64,000 nucleotides of DNA from contig NZ_RPFW01000009.1 of NCBI RefSeq assembly GCF_007827045.1, positions 186,001 to 250,000 of the forward strand, read 5' to 3'. Of the stretch, positions 55,742 through 64,000 are shown piece by piece; the first letter of the stretch is position 1, and each line of letters opens with the position of its first letter. The DNA comes from Trebonia kvetii (GTDB lineage Bacteria; Actinomycetota; Actinomycetes; Streptosporangiales; Streptosporangiaceae). The position numbers and the translations under genes were made by a program. The notes below the pieces were generated by a model. That model was not told the origin of the DNA and ran no database searches. It saw only the letters and a program-made list of their open reading frames with translations.

Positions 55742-57985
55742 CTAGTCGCCGAGCAGGCCGGTCTCTTTCGCTTTCCGCACCGCGTCGTCGCGAGATGAGA
55801 CGCCAAGCTTGCGGTAGATCGCCTTAATTTCGGTCTTTACCGTATGGATAGAGATGAATAGCCGCTTTGCGATCATGTCGGCCGTGAGGTGTGTCTGCAG
55901 GTAGGGGAGCAGCCGTAGCTCGGCCGGCGTGAGCGGCAGCGGGCTGGCGGACCCGGGGGCGGCAATGGTGTCCAGAGCGCGCCGGAACTCGTCGGTATCG
56001 TCACTCAGGGTTCCAAGAGCCGGACGGCGGAGCAGGATGTCCTCGATCTCGCGCAGGAGCTGGCGGGCGGTGGCCGCGTCCGCGATGGCGAAATATACCC
56101 GGGCCAGCTGCAGTCGCGCCCGAACCGCGAGGTACGGCATTAGGTACGTGGCTGTCGGGCGTGACCGCATCGCACGGGCAAGCTGCCGGTCCGTTTCCTT
56201 GCGGTCGCCGTCGTGCAGTGAAAGCCTGGCTGCCGCTCCGAAGGCCGGGATGCTGCAGATGTAGTCGTGCATCCGGTTGTCTTCGATCGTGGCCAGTGCG
56301 AGGTTCACGTGGCCGGCCGCCTCCTGCCAGCTACCGCGGTCCATGGCGAGCCACGCGAGCTGGGCTTCGGCGCTGGGTATGGTGTCGAAGTTGCCCATCT
56401 CGACGGCGATGGCGGACGCTTCGGTGAACACGGCGCGCGCCTCCTCGAGATGTCCGGCGAGCAGGTGCGCCTGGGCGAGCAGCCACATGGCCGTGTCGCG
56501 ATAGGGGCTCCAGGCTGCCTCCTGGCCGACGGCGAAGGTGGCGTCGGCCATCATCGCCTCCGGGCCGGCGGCACACATGCCGGCCCGCAACATAGCGCGC
56601 GCCGAGTCGAAGGAGGCCGAGCCATCCCCTGGAACACCGTCGAACGAGGCAGCATCAACAACCGCCGCCCACCGCGGTCCCTCCGCCACGTCGCCGGTAA
56701 GCACCGTTGCCCAGCACCTCAGCACCGCCAACGGCGGGTGGCGTTCGATGTGCACATCGCCGATCGATCGGTACCAGTGCTGCACGGTTGCCAGCTGCCC
56801 GGCCATGAAGGTGGGCAGGGCCAGCTTGGTCACCAGCCGCGTTGCGCGGTCCCGGTCGGTGGTCTGCAGCAGGTGTTCCACGGCCTGCTCCGGTAGACCG
56901 TTGGACTCATACCAATTGGCGGCTCGCTCGTGCAGCGTCGCGATGATGTCGGGTTCGGTGCGATGAAGCTCGCCGAGCAGAAACTCCCGGAACAGTGCGT
57001 GGTACCGGTACCAGCGCCGCTCGCGGTCGAGCGGGGTCAGGAACAGATTGTGCGCCTCTAGCCGGCGCAGCTGAACGTCGGCGGCGCACGTTGGCAGTAC
57101 GGCCTGGCAGAGCGGACCGCTGAGCTGATCGAGCACGGCCGTGCGGCGCAGGAACCGCTGGATCGCCTTCGGCTGCCGGGTCAGGGCCTCGTGGTACAGG
57201 TAGTCGGCCACGTACCGGTCCTCGCCGCTGACGGTCTGCGGCTGGTCAGGGGACTGCTTCGCGATCAGGGCAGCGAGGTACAGGCCAACCGGCCACCCCT
57301 CGGTCCGCCCGGTCACCGCGATCGCCTGCTCCGGGGTAAGGCTCACCTGCGCGTTCGCGAAGATCTGCCGCGCCCCGGCCGCGTCGAGCGCCAGGTCACT
57401 GGCGCCGATCTCCAGTGCGTCCGCCGTGGCGCGCAGCCGCGGCAGTTCAGGCTGCTCGTCACGGCTGGCTGCGGCCAGCTGAGATCCCCGCGGAATCGCC
57501 GAGATGACCATCCCGAGTACATCGTGGCAAACCGCCGACTGCAGCTCGTGGAGATCGTCAAGCATGAGGACGAAGGGAACGGGGCTCGCGCGGAGCTCCG
57601 CGGCCAGGCGCGGCGCGGCGCGGCCAAGCACGGACACGCCTTGGCCTCGCATGTCGGAAACCAGATCAGGACTGCCCAGGCCGGCGCGGCAGAACGCGGA
57701 CGCGACCGAGGCAAGCAGGGTCGCGGGATCGTCGTCGAAGGGATCGAGAGATACCCAGGCGACGGGCCGGTCTTCCGCGGCGGCACATTGAGCGAGGAAG
57801 GTCGACTTGCCGTAGCCTGCCGGTGCCGTGACCGCGATGAGGCGGCAGCCGCTCGAACGAGCGGTCTCCACCAGGTCGCTGTGCCCGACGGTGCCTTGCC
57901 GAGGTTGCGGAACCGAAAACTTGGCGTCGAGCAGCAGCTGCCCCAGGTCAGCTGGCGTCGGCGCGTCACGTGTGTTCGCCGTCAC
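55742..57985 (-). CDS. LAL/MalT-type LuxR-family transcriptional regulator
   Basis: About 747 residues. N-terminal P-loop ATPase with Walker A TAPAGYGKST (53-62) after an AKFSVPQPRQG opening as in MalT; a long helical TPR-like sensor region; C-terminal LuxR helix-turn-helix (LTPAELRLLPYLQTHLTADMIAKRLFISIHTVKTEIKAIYRKLGV). These large ATP-dependent activators sense small molecules. GTG 57985 is chosen for AAAGG seven bases upstream; ATG 58057 is possible. It lies between the CMD gene and the cyd operon on the same strand, but a link to cyd is not shown. Confidence 0.88.
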   Translation of the reverse strand: MTANTRDAPTPADLGQLLLDAKFSVPQPRQGTVGHSDLVETARSSGCRLIAVTAPAGYGKSTFLAQCAAAEDRPVAWVSLDPFDDDPATLLASVASAFCRAGLGSPDLVSDMRGQGVSVLGRAAPRLAAELRASPVPFVLMLDDLHELQSAVCHDVLGMVISAIPRGSQLAAASRDEQPELPRLRATADALEIGASDLALDAAGARQIFANAQVSLTPEQAIAVTGRTEGWPVGLYLAALIAKQSPDQPQTVSGEDRYVADYLYHEALTRQPKAIQRFLRRTAVLDQLSGPLCQAVLPTCAADVQLRRLEAHNLFLTPLDRERRWYRYHALFREFLLGELHRTEPDIIATLHERAANWYESNGLPEQAVEHLLQTTDRDRATRLVTKLALPTFMAGQLATVQHWYRSIGDVHIERHPPLAVLRCWATVLTGDVAEGPRWAAVVDAASFDGVPGDGSASFDSARAMLRAGMCAAGPEAMMADATFAVGQEAAWSPYRDTAMWLLAQAHLLAGHLEEARAVFTEASAIAVEMGNFDTIPSAEAQLAWLAMDRGSWQEAAGHVNLALATIEDNRMHDYICSIPAFGAAARLSLHDGDRKETDRQLARAMRSRPTATYLMPYLAVRARLQLARVYFAIADAATARQLLREIEDILLRRPALGTLSDDTDEFRRALDTIAAPGSASPLPLTPAELRLLPYLQTHLTADMIAKRLFISIHTVKTEIKAIYRKLGVSSRDDAVRKAKETGLLGD

Positions 57986-58154
57986 CTTCGAACCTTTGAC
58001 TGTTCTTGACCTCGCCTGCCGCGGAACGTGCAGGCGCTGGTCAGCCCCCGTAGTCATTGAGGACGATTTTAGCTCTTGCCATTGAAGGGCCCATTGAGTC
58101 ACCCGGGTCGACTGAGACATTGTGCCACTGACCAGGGAAGACTCTTGGAAATGA

Positions 58155-59933
58155 TCAGTATCCGTGCTCACACAGCCGCTGATAGCGTCCGCCCGCACGG
58201 CGGAGCTGCTGGTGGGGGCCCTGCTCGGCGATCCTGCCATGGTCGAGGACCACGATCTCGTCGACTTGGTCAAGACCGTCTAGTTCATGGGTGATGAGCA
58301 AGACGGACCTGCCTTCGGTGGCGTGCAGCAGGTCGGTGGTGAGCGCCCGGCGGGCGGTCGGGTCCAGGTGGCTGGTGGGCTCGTCGAGGATAAGCAGCCG
58401 CGGGTCGGCAAGGAATGCCCGGGCGAGCGCCAGCCGCTGTCGCTCGCCCCCGGAGACGGCCGCTCCGCGGGCGCCGACGGGGGTGTCCCAGCCCTGGGGC
58501 AGCGACTCGATCCACGGCAGCAGCCGGGCCCGGCCGGCGGCGGCCGCCAGCTCCTCGTCGGTGGCCGCTGGCCGGGCCAGCCGCAGGTTGTCGCGGATGG
58601 TGGCGGCGAACAGGTACGGATCTTGCGGGCAGCCGCCGATGACGGACCGCACATCGTCGGCCGCGTAGCCGGCCAGGTCGTGGCCGTCGAGCAGGGCCGC
58701 GCCCGAGGCCAGCTCGCGGAACCGCATGAGCACCGCGGCGACGGTGGACTTGCCCGCGCCGTTCGCGCCCACCAGCGCCACGCGCCGTCCGGGCGGCAGG
58801 TCCAGGCTCACCCGGTCCAGGGCAGGCGGACCGCCCGGCCGGTACACCACGGTGGCATCGCGGAGCTGGACGGCGAACGGGCCGGGCGGCAGTGCCCGCG
58901 GGCGGGCCGGCTCGATGACCGGGTCCGGCGCGTCGGTGACGGCGGCGATCCGGCCAGCGGCGACGCGGGCCTGGCCGAGCTGTATGGCGGCAGCGGGCAG
59001 CGCGCTGACCGCCTCGAACGCGGCAAGCGCGGTCAGCGTGAGAACCGCGAGCGGCACCCGGGACAGCGTGCCTGCTCCGGTGGCGGCCACCCCGAGCACC
59101 AGGACCGCCCAGAGGGTGATGCCGGTGATCGCGCTCATCGATCCGGCGCCGAGGGCGGAGGCCGCGGCGGTCCGGCCGTCCAACCGGGTCAGTTCGGCGT
59201 CGGTGACCTCGGCGCGGGCAAGCGCGGCGTCGGCGGCGCCGAAGGCGTGCAGGTCGGCCGCTCCGTCCAGTAGTTCGGTGACGGTGGCGGCGAGCCTGCC
59301 GCGGGCGGGTGCCGCCGCCCTTGCGGCCTTCCTGGCCACGGCGGCCCCGGCCAGCGGCACGACGAGGGCGGCGGTCAGCAGTCCGGCTGCCAGCACGGCC
59401 GCCGCCGGGGCGAGGATAAGCAGGCATCCGGCCACCGTGGCACCGCCCACCAGGGCGGCGGCCACGACTGGGGTGACGCCGCGGATGAACAGGTCCTGGG
59501 TGGCGTCGACGTCAGAGACCAGCCGGGCGAGCAGGTCGCCGGACCGGAAGAGCACCAACCCGTTCGGTGCCAGCGCCTCAAGCCGCCGCCAGATCGCGAC
59601 CCGCACCTGGGCGAGGACACGGAAGGCAACGTCGTGGGAGGCCAGCCGCTCCAGGTACCGGAACACGCCGCGGCCGACGCTCAGTGCGCGCACGGCGACC
59701 ACTGCCACCGAGATCGCCAGGATGCTCGGGTGCTGCGACGCCCTGGCGAGCAGGAATCCGGAGACGGCGAGCAGGGCGACGCCGCAGCCGGTGGCGGCGG
59801 CACCGGCCGCCGCCGCGCCGAGCAGCCTGCCGCGCAGCGGCCGGGCCATCGCGAGCAGCCGCAGCAGCGGCGGCCGCCCGTCCCTGGCCAGCCCATTCCC
59901 GTCTAGCGCGGTGGCCGGGTTCCTGGCGATCAT
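58155..59933 (-). CDS. cydC: Thiol reductant ABC exporter, CydC subunit
   Basis: 592 residues: six-helix ABC exporter membrane domain, then a nucleotide-binding domain with Walker A VGANGAGKSTV (~395), signature VSGGERQRLALARAF and Walker B LLILDEPTSHLD. With CydD it forms the exporter of cysteine/glutathione needed to assemble cytochrome bd. ATG at 59933 overlaps the cydD stop (ATGA). Last gene of the visible cyd operon. Confidence 0.93.
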   Translation of the reverse strand: MIARNPATALDGNGLARDGRPPLLRLLAMARPLRGRLLGAAAAGAAATGCGVALLAVSGFLLARASQHPSILAISVAVVAVRALSVGRGVFRYLERLASHDVAFRVLAQVRVAIWRRLEALAPNGLVLFRSGDLLARLVSDVDATQDLFIRGVTPVVAAALVGGATVAGCLLILAPAAAVLAAGLLTAALVVPLAGAAVARKAARAAAPARGRLAATVTELLDGAADLHAFGAADAALARAEVTDAELTRLDGRTAAASALGAGSMSAITGITLWAVLVLGVAATGAGTLSRVPLAVLTLTALAAFEAVSALPAAAIQLGQARVAAGRIAAVTDAPDPVIEPARPRALPPGPFAVQLRDATVVYRPGGPPALDRVSLDLPPGRRVALVGANGAGKSTVAAVLMRFRELASGAALLDGHDLAGYAADDVRSVIGGCPQDPYLFAATIRDNLRLARPAATDEELAAAAGRARLLPWIESLPQGWDTPVGARGAAVSGGERQRLALARAFLADPRLLILDEPTSHLDPTARRALTTDLLHATEGRSVLLITHELDGLDQVDEIVVLDHGRIAEQGPHQQLRRAGGRYQRLCEHGY

Positions 59934-61654
59934 CGGATGACGGCCGTGGCGACCGGACTGGCCTGCCGGGATGCGGGTTCCGTGCGCCGGCGACCGTCCA
60001 CGGTGATGACCTGGCTGGCGCCGGCGAGGCCGGCGTCCCGGTGCGTGGCCACGATGATCGTGCGCCCGGCCAGCGGGCCGCGGATGGCGCGGTCGATCGC
60101 GGCGGCGGCGGCCGGGGCGAGGTGGGCCGTTGGCTCGTCGAGGAGCAGCAGCGGAACGTCGCGCAGCAGCGCCCGGGCCAGAGCGAGTTGCTGGCGCTCC
60201 CCGGCCGACAGCCGGACGGCCTGCTCTTCCAGCTGAGTGTCATAGCCGTGCGGGAGCGCTTCGATGAACGAGGCTGCCCCGGCGAGCCCGGCGGCCTCCT
60301 CGATGGCCGCCCGGGAGGCGCCGGGCTGTCCGAGGGCGATGTTGTCAGCCACCGACGCGGCGAAGAGGCTGGGGTGTTGCGGAACCCAGGCGATCTGCGC
60401 GCGCCAGGGCTCGACGGGGACGGCGTCCAGGTCGGTTCCGCCGGCCTGGACGGTTCCCGAACTCGGCTCGATGAACCTCAGCAGCAGCCGCAGCACGGTG
60501 GTCTTGCCCGCGCCGCTCGGTCCCGTGAGCATGACCAGCTCACCCGGGCTGATGGTCAGGTCAAGTCCGTCCAGGGCCGGACAGTCCCGGCCGGGGTATG
60601 CCACGGAAACCCCGTTCAGCGAGATCGTGGCCGCGCGCAGGTCGGGAACCCGCGCGCCGCGGTCCACCAGTGCGGCCGGGGCCCGGACCGCCCGCGACGG
60701 CACCGGGGTGTCAAGGACGGCGAAGATGCTCTGCGCGGCGGCGGTCCCCTCCGCGCTGGCATGGTACTGGGCCGCCACCGCCCGCAGCGGCAGGTACGCC
60801 TCCGGGGTGAGCAGCAGCACGAGCAGCGCCGTCTGGTACTGCATGTGCCCGGACAGCAGCCGTAGCCCGGTCTCCACCGCGACGATGGCCGTGGCCAGTG
60901 CCGCGGACAGTTCAAGGACCAGTGCGGACAGGAACGCGATGCGCAGCGTCGCCATGGTGGCGGACCGGTGCTCGCTGGTCACCCTTGCGATCACCTGCTC
61001 CTGGAACTTGGCCCGGCCGAATGCCTTGAGCGTGGGCAGCCCCTGCACGACATCCAGGAAATGACCGCTGAGCTGGGCAAGCAGCCGCCACTGGCGGTTT
61101 GTCTGCGCCTTGGTGTGCAGGCCGACCAGGGCCGCGAACAGCGGGATCAGCGGCAGTGTGGCCGCGATGACCACGCCGGAGATCCAGTCGGCGGCGGTCA
61201 CCGTCACCACCACCGCGACGGGGACCAGCACGGAAAGCACCAGTTGCGGCAGGTACCGCGCGAAGTAGGGGTCAAGTCCGTCTAGCCCCTTCGTCGCCTG
61301 CGCGGCGATCTCGCCTGGTCGCTGCCCCTCCAGCGAGACCGGCGCCAGCCGCAGGGCGTGCCTGATCAGCTTGCGCCGCAGCTGCGACTTCACCCGGGCC
61401 GCGGCCCGCAGCGCCGCGACTTCGCCGCCGTAGGCGGCGGCGGCCCGCGCGAGCACCACGCCAAGCAGCAGGAGGAGCGTCCCGGCCAGGGCCGTGGCCC
61501 CGGTACCGAGGGCCGCGGTGGCTAGTGCGCGGGCGAGCAGCGCCGCCTGCGCCAGAATGAGCCCGGTGACCGCCAGGCCGAGCAGCACGGTGACGAACAG
61601 GCAGGTCCTGGCCGCCCGCGCGTGCCTCAGCAGCCTGGGGTCAACGGCCCTCAT
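59930..61654 (-). CDS. cydD: Thiol reductant ABC exporter, CydD subunit
   Basis: 574 residues. Membrane domain from the first helix (CLFVTVLLGLAVTGLILAQAALLARAL), ATPase domain with TGPSGAGKTTVLRLLL, LSAGERQQLALARALL and LLLLDEPTAHLAP. The ATG at 61654 (MRAVDPRLLRHARAART) is the natural start; the long open frame upstream is inside the G6PD-like gene on the same strand and reads as out-of-frame sequence. Seven bases separate it from the G6PD-like stop, and it overlaps cydC by four bases. Confidence 0.93.
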   Translation of the reverse strand: MRAVDPRLLRHARAARTCLFVTVLLGLAVTGLILAQAALLARALATAALGTGATALAGTLLLLLGVVLARAAAAYGGEVAALRAAARVKSQLRRKLIRHALRLAPVSLEGQRPGEIAAQATKGLDGLDPYFARYLPQLVLSVLVPVAVVVTVTAADWISGVVIAATLPLIPLFAALVGLHTKAQTNRQWRLLAQLSGHFLDVVQGLPTLKAFGRAKFQEQVIARVTSEHRSATMATLRIAFLSALVLELSAALATAIVAVETGLRLLSGHMQYQTALLVLLLTPEAYLPLRAVAAQYHASAEGTAAAQSIFAVLDTPVPSRAVRAPAALVDRGARVPDLRAATISLNGVSVAYPGRDCPALDGLDLTISPGELVMLTGPSGAGKTTVLRLLLRFIEPSSGTVQAGGTDLDAVPVEPWRAQIAWVPQHPSLFAASVADNIALGQPGASRAAIEEAAGLAGAASFIEALPHGYDTQLEEQAVRLSAGERQQLALARALLRDVPLLLLDEPTAHLAPAAAAAIDRAIRGPLAGRTIIVATHRDAGLAGASQVITVDGRRRTEPASRQASPVATAVIR

Positions 61655-61661
61655 CACGCGG

Positions 61662-63035
61662 TCAGGCGGCCGGGTTACGCCACGTGTCCCCGGCGGGCAG
61701 CAGCCGGTCGGCTTCCTTCGGGCCCCAGCTGTCTCGCGGGTAGGGGTGCACCGGGACGGCGTCGCCGAGCACCGGGTCGACGATCTCCCAGGCGGCCTCG
61801 ACGGTGTCCTGACTGGCGAACAGCCACCGGTCCCCGTCGAGCGCGGCGCCGATGAGCCGGTCATACGGGCGCATGTCCGTCCCGGACTGCTGTGCGAAGG
61901 AAAGATCCTCGGCCTGCGGCTCCCAGCCTGCGCCCGGCTTCTTGCCGTGCAGGGTGAGGCCGACGGCTGCTTCTGGCCAGATTCGGAACCGCAGCGAGTC
62001 TTGCGGGGTGGCGGGCTCGATGCCGAACACGTCGTGCGGCGGCCGCTTGAGGGTGATGCTGACCTCGGTGGCGGTGACCGGCATGGTCTTGCCCGCACGG
62101 ATGAGGATTGGGACTCCGGCCCAGCGCCAGGAATCGACATTGAGCCGGACCGCCACAAAGGACTCCACGGTGGAGTCGGCGGCGACGCCATCGACCTGGC
62201 GGTAGCCCTCGTACTGGCCGCGGACGGTGTTTTCCGGCGTGAGCGGGCTGATCGCGTTGAGGACGGTCTGCTTGGCCTGGCGCCAGTGCTTCATGCCGGT
62301 CCCGGACGGCGGTTCGGCCAGCACGCTGGCCAGCACCTGGAGCATGTGGTTTTGCAGCACGTCGCGGATGGCACCGGTGTGGTCGTAGAACCGGCCGCGG
62401 TCGGACACGTCGAACGCCTCGGCCATGGTGATCTGGATGCTCTCCACGTGGTCGCGGTTGAGCAGCGGCTCGATCGCTGCGTTGGCGAACCGGACGAACA
62501 GCACGTTCTCTACCGGGTCGAAGGCGAGCCAGTCGTCGACCCGGAAGATGGCCTCCTCGGGGAAGTGCCGGTGCATGGTGTCGTTGAGCTGCCGTGAGCT
62601 GGCCAGGTCGGTGCCGAACGGCTTTTCCACCATCACCCGGGCGTCGTCGGCGCGGCCGACGGCGGCGATGCCCTGGGAGATCCGCCCGAACAGGAACGGC
62701 GGCACCTCCAGGTAGAACAGCACCTTCCTGCCCGCGCCGATCTCTTCGGACATGGCCTTGTAGGTGTTGTCGTCGTCGAGGTCACCGTCGACATACCGCA
62801 GCAGGTTCAGCATCTTCACCGCGTCCGGGTCGGCGGGGTCCATCTTGTTGAGCTTGAGTGAGTTGACGGCGTAGTCGCGGAACTCCGAGAGACCCCAGCC
62901 GCTCTTGGCCACCCCGATCACCGGGACGTCGAGAACGCCCCGCTTGACCAGCCCCACCAGCGCGGGGAAGGTCTCCAGTTTGGCCAGGTCACCGGTGGCG
63001 CCGAAGATGACCAGGGCGTCGACTTTGTCGGACAT
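61662..63035 (-). CDS. Glucose-6-phosphate dehydrogenase-like protein with altered active site
   Basis: 457 residues aligned over the whole G6PD fold: nucleotide loop FGATGDLAKLE (11-21), EKPFG (138-142), FRVDDWLAFDPVENVLFVRFAN (164-185), FYDHTGAIRDVLQNHMLQ and RAGKTMP. Canonical enzymes have GDLAKRK and RIDHYLGKE; here Lys21 is Glu, the phosphate-binding His is Asp168 and the substrate Lys is Phe172. The QNH histidine and the NAD(P) loop remain. A normal G6P reaction is therefore doubtful. ATG 63035 with GGAGGTAGCGAC upstream is clear. It sits inside the cyd operon, 26 bases after cydB and 7 before cydD. Confidence 0.88.
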   Translation of the reverse strand: MSDKVDALVIFGATGDLAKLETFPALVGLVKRGVLDVPVIGVAKSGWGLSEFRDYAVNSLKLNKMDPADPDAVKMLNLLRYVDGDLDDDNTYKAMSEEIGAGRKVLFYLEVPPFLFGRISQGIAAVGRADDARVMVEKPFGTDLASSRQLNDTMHRHFPEEAIFRVDDWLAFDPVENVLFVRFANAAIEPLLNRDHVESIQITMAEAFDVSDRGRFYDHTGAIRDVLQNHMLQVLASVLAEPPSGTGMKHWRQAKQTVLNAISPLTPENTVRGQYEGYRQVDGVAADSTVESFVAVRLNVDSWRWAGVPILIRAGKTMPVTATEVSITLKRPPHDVFGIEPATPQDSLRFRIWPEAAVGLTLHGKKPGAGWEPQAEDLSFAQQSGTDMRPYDRLIGAALDGDRWLFASQDTVEAAWEIVDPVLGDAVPVHPYPRDSWGPKEADRLLPAGDTWRNPAA

Positions 63036-63061
63036 GTCGCTACCTCCTAGTGGGTCGTTTC

Positions 63062-64000
63062 CTACGCGCGGGGCGTGACTCTGCCCCATGGGCGCACTGA
63101 GCGTCGCCGCGGAGGCTCCGCGGCCCGAGGCTCCGGCACCTCCGCAGGGGCCGCGCCTGGCCGGAACTCGCTGGCGCTAACGCGCCTGCGGAACACGTAA
63201 TAGGTCCACGCCTGGTAGCCGAGCACCAGCGGCAAGAAGATGATGACCACGATCGTCATCGCCTTGAGCGAGTACGGCGGGGACGCGGTGTTGTGCACGG
63301 TGAGGTTGTAGGCGGCGTTGGTGGAGGACACCATCACGTTGGGATACAGGTCGACGAAGAGCGTGATGATGCAGGCCGCTATGGTCACGCAGGTCGCGGC
63401 GAACGCGAAGCCGTCGCGGCGGGCGTAGACAAGCGAGACCGCGGCGAGGGCGGCCAGGATGGCAAGCAGTTCGATCACGTTGAGGAAGAAGGCGCTGCTC
63501 GCCTCTATATGCGTCCAGATGATGAAGCCGATGACGAAGGCGCAGGTGACCGGGGCCACGCGACGGGCGATCCGCCGGGACCGCTCATGTTCGTCGCCGG
63601 TGGTTTTGAGGCTCAGGAAGTTCGCGCCGTGCAGCAGGCAGACCAAGACGATGGTGACGCCAGTGAACACGGCGTACGGCTGCAACAGGTCCCAGAACGA
63701 GCCGGTGTAATTCTGCGCCGAGTTGATCGGCAGGCCGTGCAGCAGGTCGCCGAGTGCGATGCCGAACAGTAGCGGGGCCAGCACGCTGCCGACGGTCAGC
63801 CCGACATCCCAGGTGCGCCGCCAGCGGGCGGCGTCCCGCTTCCCGCGGTACTCGAAGGCCACACCGCGGATGATGAGGCAGCCAAGGAGCAGGACAAGCG
63901 CGAGGTACATCCCGGAGAACATGGTCGCGTACCAGCCGGGGAACGCGGCGAACATGGCTGCCCCGGCGACGATCAGCCACACCTCGTTGCCGTCCCAGAG
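63062..64000 (-). CDS. cydB: Cytochrome bd oxidase subunit II, 5' end outside window
   Basis: Second subunit of the high-affinity quinol oxidase. The frame is open to the right edge and begins there with LWDGNEVWLIVAGAAMFAAFPGWYATMFSGMYLALVLLL, the strongly conserved CydB segment (GNEVWL), so the first ~50-60 codons lie beyond the window. Remaining parts show seven to eight helices and the late VMVSSTNAAYNLTVHNTASPPYSLKAMTIVVI motif. The tail is Pro/Arg-rich. cydA is expected upstream, outside. Confidence 0.95.
   Translation of the reverse strand, partial: LWDGNEVWLIVAGAAMFAAFPGWYATMFSGMYLALVLLLGCLIIRGVAFEYRGKRDAARWRRTWDVGLTVGSVLAPLLFGIALGDLLHGLPINSAQNYTGSFWDLLQPYAVFTGVTIVLVCLLHGANFLSLKTTGDEHERSRRIARRVAPVTCAFVIGFIIWTHIEASSAFFLNVIELLAILAALAAVSLVYARRDGFAFAATCVTIAACIITLFVDLYPNVMVSSTNAAYNLTVHNTASPPYSLKAMTIVVIIFLPLVLGYQAWTYYVFRRRVSASEFRPGAAPAEVPEPRAAEPPRRRSVRPWGRVTPRA

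Overview
The window is about 64 kb of very GC-rich DNA with GTG/ATG/TTG starts, dense gene packing and actinomycete-specific markers (RbpA, WhiA, a SigK/RskA-type sigma/anti-sigma pair, YvcK, LAL-type LuxR and ROK regulators). It reads as a chromosomal segment of a filamentous or sporulating actinomycete, plausibly Streptosporangiales or a relative. That placement is inferred from gene content; no rRNA or tRNA gene was found to anchor it. Two genes are cut by the edges: gcvP at the left and cydB at the right.

Left part (1-18.3 kb): the 3' half of gcvP; an array of hairpins; a cupin gene; a Rieske lipoprotein with an ApbE flavin transferase; an RCK-pore-RCK potassium channel; DinB, DUF488 and methyltransferase genes; rskA-sigK; a broken DUF222/HNH gene; a three-gene module (acyl-CoA-dehydrogenase-like flavoprotein, cytosolic PhnD-like protein, TusA-like/ferritin-like fusion); an Lrp regulator divergent from alanine dehydrogenase; and a cytochrome P450.

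Middle part (18.4-41.5 kb): the conserved actinobacterial core block uvrC-rapZ-yvcK-whiA ... gap-pgk-tpiA-secG-rbpA. About 14 kb of accessory DNA separates whiA from gap. It holds a decayed P-loop NTPase gene, a divergent MFS/ROK pair, a GT-C glycosyltransferase, an AlkD-like protein, a secreted beta-helix protein and a molybdoenzyme set (FdhF/YdeP, MoeA-like, FdhD). A near-perfect DasR-type operator lies upstream of gap, and a large nested inverted repeat lies between pgk and tpiA.

Right part (41.5-64 kb): a TetR/SDR pair; GNAT, thioesterase, SMP-30 and RibD-type reductase genes; then a zone of gene remnants (YCII, ClC channel, acyl-CoA ligase 3' end, aquaporin). Two DUF2252 paralogues flank an acyl-CoA ligase and a membrane protein. 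Next come a CMD-family gene, a LAL regulator, and an apparent operon cydB - G6PD-like gene - cydD - cydC. The G6PD-like protein lacks several residues expected for glucose-6-phosphate binding.

The most unusual items are the flavoprotein/PhnD/TusA-ferritin module (11.3-14.7 kb), the altered G6PD homologue inside a cytochrome bd operon (61.7-63.0 kb), the DasR-like site before gap, a dispersed intergenic repeat found three times, and the remnant zone at 47.1-49.4 kb.
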